Source: Streptomyces cavernae (lineage in GTDB: Bacteria > Actinomycetota > Actinomycetes > Streptomycetales > Streptomycetaceae). Taken from it: a stretch of DNA of 64,000 bases. Both the position numbers and the translations under genes were made by a program. The notes under the pieces are model-generated. The model made no database searches, had not been told where the DNA came from, and saw only the letters and a program-made list of their open reading frames with translations. The stretch is from the NCBI RefSeq assembly GCF_004023625.1, contig NZ_RPDJ01000032.1, positions 62,001 through 126,000 of the forward strand. The letters are read 5' to 3'. Positions within the stretch are counted from its first letter, which is position 1; the number at the start of each line of letters is the position of its first letter. Shown here in pieces: positions 52,201-58,981 of this stretch.

Positions 52201-53972
52201 TCGCCGAACTGGCCGCGGCACGACGGCTGTCCACCCGCAACACCCTCGTCCGCAGCGCCCCCACCATCGAGGCGCTCGGCCGCACCGACGTGTTGTGCTT
52301 CGACAAGACCGGGACCCTCACCGAGGGCAGGATCAGCCTCCGTCAGGTGTCCGACAGCCAGGACCGGCAGCCGCCCGACCGGCTCACCCCGGCGCTGCGC
52401 CGCGTGGTCGCCACGGCGGTCCTCGCGGGTCCGCCGGGCCCGGCCTCCGGCCTCAGCCACCTCACCGACCGTGCCATCGCCACCGCCGGCGATCGGCTCG
52501 GCACCACACCGGCACAGGCGGCCGAACTGCCCTCGGCGTCCTGGGAGCGGGCGGCGGAGCTGCCCTTCGAGCCGGGACGCGGCTACCACGCCGTGCTCGG
52601 CCACTCCGACGGCGAACGGCGGCTTGTCGTCAAGGGCGCCCCGGAAGTCGTCCTCGCCCGCTGTGCACAGATCCGCCGCGGCGGCGTCGTCGTGTCCTTC
52701 GGCGCGGACCTGCGCGAACGCATCGAGCAGGAGATCGAAGCGCACGCCCGGCGTGGACTGCGGGTCCTCGCGGTCGCCGAACGCGTACCGCCCACCGGCA
52801 CCCGCGACGGCCCCGCCGACGGCGGCCCCGACGGACACGGTGCACACCTCGAGGACGCGGACGTGGACGGGCTGTGCCTGCTGGGGCTGCTCGGCCTGGC
52901 GGATCCGGTCCGGGGCACCGCCGCCGAGAGCGTCAACCGGCTGGCCCAGGCGGGGGTACGCATCGTCATGATCACGGGAGACCACCCCAGCACCGCCACC
53001 GCGATCGCCGGCGAGTTGCAGCCGCGGCCCGACCGGGAGCCGAGGCTGATGACCGGGGCCGAGCTCGACGCCATGGACGACGCCGCGCTCGCCGAGGTGC
53101 TGCCGCGGGTCACTGTCTTCGCCCGGGTCACCCCCGCCCACAAGGTACGGATCGTCGCGGCGTTGCGCAGGGCCGGTTCGGTCGTCGCCGTGACGGGCGA
53201 CGGGGCCAATGACGCGCCGGCCATCCGGATTGCCGACGTCGGCATCGCCATCGGCTCGCAGGCGACCCCCGCGGCCCGCACCGCCGCCGACGTCGTGGTC
53301 ACCGACGACCGGCTCGAGACCATCGTCGACGCCATCGTGGAGGGCCGGGCCATGTGGGCCTCGGTCCGCAAGGCGCTGGGCATCCTGCTGGGCGGCAATC
53401 TCGGAGAGATCGCCTTCGTCCTGGCGACGAGCATGCTCACGGGGCGCAGCGCGCTGAACGCGCGTCAGCTCCTGCTGGTCAACCTGCTCACCGACATGCT
53501 TCCCGCGATGGCCATCGCGGCCCGGCCGCCGGCCGGCCAGTCACGGAGGCTGCTCGCGGAGGGACCCGAGGCGTCCCTGGGGAAGGCCCTCACCCGCCAC
53601 ATCCGGCTGCGGGCCACCCTCACCGCCGCGGCGGCGGGCGGTGCCTGGGCCGTGGCCCGGGCCACGGGCACCCGGTCCCGTGCCGACACCGTCGCGTTGG
53701 TCGCGCTGGTCGCCTCACAACTGCTGCAGACGCTGGCCGACGCGGGCCGGGACCCGGTGGTGGCTCTCGCCGCCCTGGGTTCCCTGGTGGTACTGGCCCT
53801 GGTGGTGTCCGTGCCCGGCGTCAGTACCTTCTTCGGCAGCAGGCCCCTCGGCCCCGCGGGCTGGGGGATCGCGGCGTCGGCGGCCGCGGCCTCCGTAGTG
53901 CTGCCCGCCGTCTGGCACCTCCTCTTCGGCCCGCACAACGACCGACGGACGCAGTCACCTCCGAGGAACTGA
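49260..53972 (+). CDS. Large cation-translocating P-type ATPase (CtpI-like), with degenerate N-terminal copy
   Basis: This 1570-residue P-type ATPase has an intact C-terminal half. LTGES (actuator) lies near 855, PEGLP in the ion-binding helix near 975, DKTGT with phosphorylated D1015, KGAPE, and GDGANDAP near 1312. PEGLP places it with the P2-type cation pumps. The first 680 residues are extra: an HMA-like start, two or more membrane segments, and stretches that look like a decayed copy of the same core, with VVLDARMLATG where DKTGT would be. This two-part plan and length match mycobacterial CtpI. The ion is unknown. A 30-bp repeat at about 50645-50710 encodes PPEQPLP units in the linker. 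GTG start, with GGAGG close upstream. Confidence 0.88.
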   Translation: MIGSLPARTVRTSVGAVRTSLRAVSALPSGVRALGVFLPSRTPRFWEAPGGVQIETRHLGRPGTARAARELETRLTADVAGVARAEVNGTLGCVYVGCAPATTDVAGVVRLVAEADTAAAEPAAGRATDGRPGAGEERRPRAAGSPGDPRATIGAAFQLVVGLTAFGVAVVGRAARLRGLSPLVPATVQITEATPWLRESAARRFGAAATDRVWGTAGLLATTLTFRPVGTAVSAVLAGARYAEVRARNATWQDWARRLGTREAAYRHDALPAFERPAALPPGAGERYAKMAVPVALAAYGLTVAGPLSHDRALALLIAGTPRGPRFGREAFAAAVSRTASERGALVLRPEALRRLDRLDTVVLDARMLATGRWTVGMLERTTPAGGPPGPAAEQDEGGGGPDDDELHARIHELIDDADLARPQEADGWLLRPLAPASDSAPGRTAAGAPSPGGIPSERALPREIPPEQPLPQGIPPEQPLPEETAALARRWAEQGARVLLVIRYGTPVAVTGLVPELHPLAEPLVRAARDCGRVLLVGGPEGLHRRFGLDEAAPTGGTRTAALVRSLQADGRGVAVVATRAERALARADLGVGVTAGGRRVPWDCDVAGPPELAHLLLGAVPEARRLSLLVARMEAAGALAAAGLALAVPLPGAWTRARLVADAVTTAGTAAGLWAGWTLRARPVPAAVEHTPWHAMTVRQVVARLGTSARGLDEAEATRRRRLETGNGPTGAVTLAGRVVEELANPLTPVLAIGGGVAAALGSVVDAVLIGGVLGVDALVGGAQRVGADRAADRLVEAASARVRLRRAGRDGTKETTAEHLVRGDVIELHSGDAVPADCRVIHARGLEADESSLTGESQPVAKSPQPTSARVVADRRSMLYEGTTVAAGSAVAVVVATGAGTEAGSAALGAPEAEPSETGVEHRLKALGRWFLPLSIAAGVVLFAADLLRGRPLGAALGTAVSLCVAAVPEGLPFVATVAELAAARRLSTRNTLVRSAPTIEALGRTDVLCFDKTGTLTEGRISLRQVSDSQDRQPPDRLTPALRRVVATAVLAGPPGPASGLSHLTDRAIATAGDRLGTTPAQAAELPSASWERAAELPFEPGRGYHAVLGHSDGERRLVVKGAPEVVLARCAQIRRGGVVVSFGADLRERIEQEIEAHARRGLRVLAVAERVPPTGTRDGPADGGPDGHGAHLEDADVDGLCLLGLLGLADPVRGTAAESVNRLAQAGVRIVMITGDHPSTATAIAGELQPRPDREPRLMTGAELDAMDDAALAEVLPRVTVFARVTPAHKVRIVAALRRAGSVVAVTGDGANDAPAIRIADVGIAIGSQATPAARTAADVVVTDDRLETIVDAIVEGRAMWASVRKALGILLGGNLGEIAFVLATSMLTGRSALNARQLLLVNLLTDMLPAMAIAARPPAGQSRRLLAEGPEASLGKALTRHIRLRATLTAAAAGGAWAVARATGTRSRADTVALVALVASQLLQTLADAGRDPVVALAALGSLVVLALVVSVPGVSTFFGSRPLGPAGWGIAASAAAASVVLPAVWHLLFGPHNDRRTQSPPRN

Positions 53973-54039
53973 CGGCAACCTCCTCGCGGAGGGCGGCGAC
54001 AAGGGGACAGGAAGTCACCCGACCCTCGCGAGGAGAGCC

Positions 54040-54534
54040 GTGCGACAGTCACCCAGATCCCGCCGGTCCGTCCGGTCCCGCCGCGCCCTCCTGTCCTTCG
54101 GCGCCCTGGTCTCCGCCGCGGCCGTGGCGCTGCCCCTGTCGTCGGCGGACGCGGCCACCACCCTGCGCGGTCACGCCGACGCGATGCGGCGTGCGGATCG
54201 GTGCCGCCGTCGCCGACGGGCCGCTCAGCAGGCCAATCCGAAGCGGTTCTCGGACCTCGGTCTGGAGGTCTCCATCACGGAGCTGGACGTCCGCGTCCAA
54301 CTCCCGGCCTCCGCCGCGGAACTCCGGCAGCAGTCCGCCGACCACAAGACGGCGTCCGAGAACTGCCTCGGCGTCCCCCACTGCGCGGGCGTCACCGTCT
54401 GGGGCCTCACCGACAAGCACTCGTGGATCCCGGGCACCTTCAACGGCTACGGCGCGGCCTTGCCCTACGACGAGCGCTACGCGTCGAAGCCCGCGTACAC
54501 CGGCCTGTCGAACGGGGTCAACCAGGCCGCGTGA
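54040..54534 (+). pseudogene. Remnant of a secreted GH10 xylanase
   Basis: The frame of 164 codons is open from GTG (GAGGAGAGCC upstream) but encodes pieces of a GH10 xylanase of more than 300 residues. Residues 1-38 are a normal signal peptide, then TTLRGHADAM as in family starts. A one-base insertion (C after GCGATG near 54185) shifts the frame; read around it, the DNA gives GVRIGAAVADGPLS. Next, the sequence jumps to NPKRFSDLGLEVSITELDVRV, the nucleophile-bearing strand near the end, and finishes with CAGVTVWGLTDKHSWIPGTF and the family's C-terminus. Most of the barrel, including the acid/base glutamate, is missing. An active enzyme is not possible. Confidence 0.82.
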
Positions 54535-54543
54535 CCGTCGTCC

Positions 54544-55290
54544 TCAGGTAGCCGACGCCGTCGGCTCGTCCGCGGGCTCGGAAGGCTCGTCGGAGGGCGT
54601 GAGCGTCGGGGCGTACTGACCATCCGTGGGCGATCCGCTCGGCGCATCGGTGGCGGTCTCCTCGCCCGGGGACGAGGCGCTGGGCTGCGCCTCCTGGACG
54701 GACGGATACTGCTGCGCCGGACCACCGTCGTCGCTCGCGGAGAACGAGACGGCCAGCACACCGACGACGAACACCGCCGCCACCGCCGCCCCGATCAGGA
54801 GCATCACTCCCTTTCGCGCACCCGGCGCAGCGACCGGGGACACGGTCACCGGGGGCGCGAAGGCCGGAGGTGGAGCGACCGGGGGCGCAACGGGCGGAGG
54901 TGAAGGGGGCGGAAGCGCGACGGCCGGGGATGAAGCGGCCGGAGGCACGGTGCCTTGGTCCCGCGGTTCCTGGTGGTCCCCGTCTTCGCGGCCGGGCTGT
55001 TGCTCACCCGCCAACTCGGCCACGGAGAGGGGTTGTTCGACCACCGGAGTGGAGCCGGTGGACCTGGGGCCGCCCAACTCGGCGGCCACGATGTCCGCCG
55101 GAGGCCCCAGCCGCTCGAGGACGGCGCGGACCGCCTCGGCGTGCCGTGCGTCCGCCTCTTCGAGGCCCGCGTCGATGTGCTCGACGATCTCCTGCCTGAG
55201 TTCCTCGCGCCGATCGGCAGCGAGGAACACAGAGGCGTTGTCGAAGCGGTCCAGGTACTCGTCTATCAGCCGATCTCGCCTCGATGTCAC
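54544..55290 (-). CDS. HAAS-domain membrane protein, PadR partner
   Basis: The protein has 248 residues. The first 75 form a HAAS/DUF1700-type helical domain (RLIDEYLDRFDNAS, then ELRQEIVEHIDAGLEEA and LERLGPPADIVAAEL). A proline-rich linker follows, then one membrane helix (about 162-182, MLLIGAAVAAVFVVGVLAV) and a Ser/Pro/Glu-rich outer tail. HAAS proteins are typically encoded with PadR regulators and are thought to act as signalling partners. Its GTG overlaps the PadR stop (GTGA), so the two are co-translated. Confidence 0.8.
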   Translation of the reverse strand: MTSRRDRLIDEYLDRFDNASVFLAADRREELRQEIVEHIDAGLEEADARHAEAVRAVLERLGPPADIVAAELGGPRSTGSTPVVEQPLSVAELAGEQQPGREDGDHQEPRDQGTVPPAASSPAVALPPPSPPPVAPPVAPPPAFAPPVTVSPVAAPGARKGVMLLIGAAVAAVFVVGVLAVSFSASDDGGPAQQYPSVQEAQPSASSPGEETATDAPSGSPTDGQYAPTLTPSDEPSEPADEPTASAT

Positions 55291-55643
55291 TCGCGGCTCC
55301 CCTCCCTGTCCAAGAGGCCGTCAACAGCGGTTTTGAAGGGCCCCCACTCCTCGGCGAACTCGGCGAGCGCCCGCCGCCCCGTCGGGGTCAGCGTGTAGTA
55401 GCGGCGCGGGGGTCCGGAGTCGGACTCCTTCCAGACCGTGTTGACCCACCCTTCCTTACGGAGCCGTGAGAGCAGCGGATAGATGGTGCCCTCGCTGGTC
55501 ACGAGCCCATGGGCGTCGCACAGTTCCCGCACCAGCTCGAAGGCGTACTTCTCGCCGTCACGCAGCATGGCCAAGACGCAGAATTGCAAGATCCCGCGCC
55601 GGAGTTGGCTGACTCCGGAACGCGCTCCACCCGGCAGTACCAT
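55287..55643 (-). CDS. PadR family transcriptional regulator
   Basis: This 118-residue regulator has a PadR winged helix: LRRGILQFCVLAMLRDGEKYAFELV, then TSEGTIYPLLSRLRKEGWV and the wing PPRRYYTLTPTGRRAL. A short C-terminal helix allows dimerisation. ATG at 55643 was chosen because a perfect -10-like TATGAT lies about 25 bases upstream. The longer start at 55685 would put this promoter and the palindrome inside the gene. PadR proteins usually repress their own operon, and the inverted repeat over the start is a good operator. Confidence 0.88.
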   Translation of the reverse strand: MVLPGGARSGVSQLRRGILQFCVLAMLRDGEKYAFELVRELCDAHGLVTSEGTIYPLLSRLRKEGWVNTVWKESDSGPPRRYYTLTPTGRRALAEFAEEWGPFKTAVDGLLDREGSRE

Positions 55644-55664
55644 GCGATACAAGGTACCTGCCGG
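55631..55664. promoter_or_regulatory. Inverted repeat over the PadR start (candidate operator)
   Basis: CCGGCAGTACC (55631-55641) and GGTACCTGCCGG (55653-55664) form an imperfect inverted repeat with an 11-base centre. In the gene's direction TATGAT lies just upstream at 55672-55667. The repeat therefore covers the likely transcription and translation start. Confidence 0.6.
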
Positions 55665-55685
55665 TGGATCATAGCGCCAGCCCAT

Positions 55686-56071
55686 CGGCCCCCAGCGACC
55701 GCGGCGGCATGCGGCGGTCGCTGGTCACCAGGGCGTGTGCACGCCGAGTAGGGAGCGACGTCGCGCGCCGACGCGAGTGCGGTCGCCGGGCGCTCCGCGC
55801 CGGACAGGGAGCCGAGGTCTTCCTCTCCGCGGACGAGAAGACGCCCGGGCCGGGGAGCAACTCGGAAGCAACCCCGGTCGGACTCGGAAGCCAACCCCGG
55901 GCCGGGCTCCGGGCCGTCTCGTGAATGCCCGGCTGCGGGTGTCTCCTGAACGCCCGGCTGCGGGACGCCTCGTGACACAGCCCCTCCCCCCGTCCGACGC
56001 CGGAGCTCTTGGGGCGGCCACGCTCAGCGGGCGGTCCGCCTCAGACCGCCAAGGCCGGCGGGCGGCCGGTC
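55686..56071. other. Gene-free stretch between PadR and the 661-residue unknown gene
   Basis: About 385 bases. Near 55920-55975 the phrase GCCCGGCTGCGGG occurs twice within TCTCGTGAATGCCCGGCTGC and TCCTGAACGCCCGGCTGCGG, a direct repeat of about 30 bases. CGGAAGCAACCCCGG and CGGAAGCCAACCCCGG form another near 55862-55890. There is no protein-like frame. Confidence 0.55.
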
Positions 56072-58057
56072 TCAGGTCAGGGGCGGGAGCCGGCTCGCGG
56101 TGCCGTTGTCACGGTCGTCGGAGCCGGAGGAGAAGGTCTCCCTGACCGCGGCCCAGAAGGAACGGCGGACCATCACCCGCGCTCCCGGCACGGCCGACAG
56201 AGGCTCGGGCCGGTTTCCGAACCCATCCGGGAGCGGGGGCAGTCCGAGTGCCGAGAACGCGTCGTCCAGATGTCTGCGGGGATCGCCCGTGCTGCGCAGG
56301 GCCGCCGTGAGCGGCCGGTGGTCGGCGACGCCGAGGGCCGCGGCCAACGCCACGGCCGTCTTCGCCGCCTCCTCCTGCGTCGGCATCTCGGCGGCTCCCG
56401 GCCAGAGATGTCCGGCCAGTTCCCGGCCGTCGCGGAGCACGGTGAGCGCGTAACTGTCGCCCCGCTGGGCGGCCACCACGACCGGCCACCGCTCGCCCCG
56501 GCTGAACAGCCGGGCCAGCCGGACCAGGTCCCCTTCCCCGAGGAGCAGCGCCCGGGTGTCCGGTCGCCCGCCCCGACCGGCGTCGGCCGACGGCGCCGCC
56601 TCGACGAAGGTCCGGCCCCCCGGCGCGGGGGCCAGCCTCAAGGTGGTGCCGGTGAGCAGTACGGCCTCCTCGAGTTCCCGCAGGGGGGCCGCGGCCAGGG
56701 CTATCGCATGGCTCCTGAAGGTTCCCCTTGCACCGGGTTCGTTGCTCGCACCGGAACCATTGCTCGCACCCCCGGAGCCATTGCTCGTGCCGGATCCACC
56801 GCTCGCACCGGATCCATCGCTCGCGCCGTGCCCACCGGACGCGCCGGACCCACCGGGGTGTGCCGCCGCGTACATCCCCGACCCGGCGCCGTCGGTCGCT
56901 CCGGGGGCGCGGTCGGCGCCGTTTGGACCAGGGTGGGCCGGGTGCGGGTGGACAGACGGGGCGTGGCCCGGTGCCGTGGCGTGGCCCGGTGTCGTGGCGC
57001 GGCCGGCTGCCCGAGCCGTGCGCCTGAGTGGGGTGGCGGCCGCGACGGCGGTCCTGGTTCCCTTGCGCATGACCAGGAAGATCTCGCGTGGGTCCCCGAG
57101 GTAGGCCCACGGAAAGCTCCGGGCGTGGGGGCCGATGAGCCGGAAGACCTCCAGGGACTCCGCATGCCGGTCCGCGCGTTCGGAGCGGATCAGGGCGAGT
57201 GCCAGATGGTTGCGGAAGCCGGCCGCGTCCCGGTCACCCGGCCCGTACGCCGTGGAGAGCGCCAGCCCGGCCGCCGTGATCGCCTGCACCCGGGACCAGG
57301 GAACCGGTCCGCGGCGGTCGCCCGCCTTGAAGTCCACGGCGTACTCGGTGACCGCCCGCATCGGCAGTCCCTTGAGCAGTGATCCCGCCGGGGCGGCGGC
57401 CGCGGCCGACTCGGCGAAGTCGAACATCTCGGTGTGCGAGCCGTACCACTTGGCCGCCAGGTACTGCACGGCACGGGAGTGCAGCGCGACGTGGAAGGGG
57501 TCGCGGGCCCGTCCCTCGGCGAGGTACTCGTCGAAGACCTCGCGCGGCGCGCCCAGCCCCATCGCGTGGGCGATCGCGGTCTTCCACGGTCCCGGGTCGT
57601 CCGGGTTGAGGTCGGCGGCGACCCGCAGGGCCGGCGTGGCGTCCTTCAGGACCGTCCGGAACGCCCGGAACTGCTCGGACGACACATGGCGGGCGCGTGC
57701 CGCGGTGCGTATCTCCCAGGCCCGCCGGATCGCCAGTTCGGCCCGTACGAGCGCGGCGTCCGGGTCACCGGGACGCGCCCCGGTCCAGTCGTCGAACCAG
57801 CCGACGTGGTGCACCGCGCAGTCGGCGAGGTCCGCCACGTACTCGCTGCGCCGGTCCCAGTCCGCGTCCGAGCGGGTCCGGGCCAGCAGTGCGGCGGCCG
57901 GCTCCCACTCGCCCCGCCGGGCCGCGGACAGTGCGGGCCGCAGCGCCGGTTCCGGGGCGTCCAGTTCCACGGCGTCGTCGGCGGGCATGCCCTCCCCGGT
58001 CGCGGGCATGTGCCGAAGAAGCCGGGGCAACGCCAGCACGGCAGGCATCCTCACCAC
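56072..58057 (-). CDS. Unknown 661-residue protein with a central Gly/Ser repeat
   Basis: The function is not recognised. The first 340 residues are well-ordered and helical, with repeated Trp/Ala-rich helices (SDADWDRRSEYVADLADCAV, AAKWYGSHTEMFDFA, FPWAYLGDPREIFLVM). A low-complexity linker (about 345-460) includes hexapeptides such as GSGASN encoded by an 18-bp repeat. The last 190 residues form a second domain (TFRSHAIALAAAPLRELEEA, then RALLLGEGDLVRLARLF and GLPPLPDGFGNRPEPLSAV). There are no signal peptide, membrane helix or catalytic motifs. GTG at 58057 has GGGAGGG 6 bases upstream. It is transcribed in the direction of PadR/HAAS but far from them. Confidence 0.75.
   Translation of the reverse strand: MVRMPAVLALPRLLRHMPATGEGMPADDAVELDAPEPALRPALSAARRGEWEPAAALLARTRSDADWDRRSEYVADLADCAVHHVGWFDDWTGARPGDPDAALVRAELAIRRAWEIRTAARARHVSSEQFRAFRTVLKDATPALRVAADLNPDDPGPWKTAIAHAMGLGAPREVFDEYLAEGRARDPFHVALHSRAVQYLAAKWYGSHTEMFDFAESAAAAAPAGSLLKGLPMRAVTEYAVDFKAGDRRGPVPWSRVQAITAAGLALSTAYGPGDRDAAGFRNHLALALIRSERADRHAESLEVFRLIGPHARSFPWAYLGDPREIFLVMRKGTRTAVAAATPLRRTARAAGRATTPGHATAPGHAPSVHPHPAHPGPNGADRAPGATDGAGSGMYAAAHPGGSGASGGHGASDGSGASGGSGTSNGSGGASNGSGASNEPGARGTFRSHAIALAAAPLRELEEAVLLTGTTLRLAPAPGGRTFVEAAPSADAGRGGRPDTRALLLGEGDLVRLARLFSRGERWPVVVAAQRGDSYALTVLRDGRELAGHLWPGAAEMPTQEEAAKTAVALAAALGVADHRPLTAALRSTGDPRRHLDDAFSALGLPPLPDGFGNRPEPLSAVPGARVMVRRSFWAAVRETFSSGSDDRDNGTASRLPPLT
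56740..56870. repeat. 18-bp coding minisatellite
   Basis: Units like CCGGAACCATTGCTCGCA and CCGGATCCATCGCTCGCG recur in frame and encode the hexapeptides GSGASN/GSGASD in the linker of the 661-residue protein. Six to seven copies are recognisable. Confidence 0.8.
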
Positions 58058-58252
58058 AGCGGTCCCTCCCGTGCGGGCCCACGACCGCGCACAACCGTTT
58101 CGGCGACGACGGCCGGGCGTCCGCCGGCCGCAGTGTGCCCGAACATTAACTCCCCGGCCGCCCTCCGTCTCCCCTCGCCGGCTCCCCTGGCGTGTCCTTC
58201 AGTCCTCGCCCGTCAACCCTCGCCCGTCAGCCTCGCCATTCAGCCTCGCGCT

Positions 58253-58699
58253 TCAGCCGTCGGTCAGGGGCCACGTCCGCCAGGTCAGGTCCAGGCGGTC
58301 GTAGGCGTCGTCGAACCAGGCATCGTCCAGCGGGACGGTCACCGTGACCGCGGTCAGGGAAGCCGAGGCGTCCTTGACCGTGGCATGGACCCGCTCGTCG
58401 TCCTCGTCACGGTCGATGAACAACTCGGGGCCACGGCCGCCTTCGCGCCATGCGATGTCCTGGCCGGCGTCGAGCGCGTCGAGGGCCTCCTGCCACCGCC
58501 GCAGGTCCTCCGGGAAGACCCAGACCCCGCAGCTGCCGCGTACGAAGGGCGTGTCGACCAGGAACTCGCCGGTCAGCGCATCGGACGCGGTCCGCTCCCG
58601 GCCCCGTTCCCTGCCGGTGAGCCGGAGGACGACGCTGTTGCCGTGGCCCTCCAGACGAATCAGGTCGATCGTTCGCTCCTGGGTTGTGCTGCCACCCAT
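58253..58699 (-). CDS. DUF5959-like protein
   Basis: This 148-residue soluble protein has alternating beta strands. IDLIRLEGHGNSVVLRLTG at its start and LVDTPFVRGSCGVWVFPEDL resemble the Streptomyces DUF5959 family, from memory. The C-terminal half is acidic (DRDEDDERV). The function is unknown. ATG at 58699 has GGGAGGGAACGGG upstream. The longer open frame upstream crosses the promoter region of the metalloprotease gene and was rejected. Confidence 0.7.
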   Translation of the reverse strand: MGGSTTQERTIDLIRLEGHGNSVVLRLTGRERGRERTASDALTGEFLVDTPFVRGSCGVWVFPEDLRRWQEALDALDAGQDIAWREGGRGPELFIDRDEDDERVHATVKDASASLTAVTVTVPLDDAWFDDAYDRLDLTWRTWPLTDG

Positions 58700-58981
58700 G
58701 CCCACCCGTTCCCTCCCACTCACGTATACGGCCCGCCGACACCGCCGGCGGATGGAGGGCGGGGTTGCGTGGCTGAAGTTGCCAGTGTGGCTCGATTGTT
58801 CCAGGTGTGTAAAAGCGCATGTGAGCGGATGTGCGTCCGTAAGGCGCGGAAAGCGCAAGACCCGACTTCCGGACAATGATTTGTTTGTTCACTGACAAAA
58901 CTAACGTCGTGATGCAAGCATCGGTCACGCCGCACGGCCGCACTTTGTCAAGTACTTCACAACGCTGCCAGAAGGATCAGT

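Noticed and set aside
53354..54619. 421-codon plus-strand open frame spanning the end of the P-type ATPase gene and the xylanase remnant
   Set aside because: It is a shifted frame of the ATPase gene. Only its short GVRIGAAVADGPLS stretch is meaningful, and it belongs to the xylanase remnant.
58700..58876. Longer start for the DUF5959-like protein
   Set aside because: The extra 59 codons cross the AT-richer promoter region of the divergent protease gene and show no protein-like pattern. The ATG at 58699 has a strong ribosome site.
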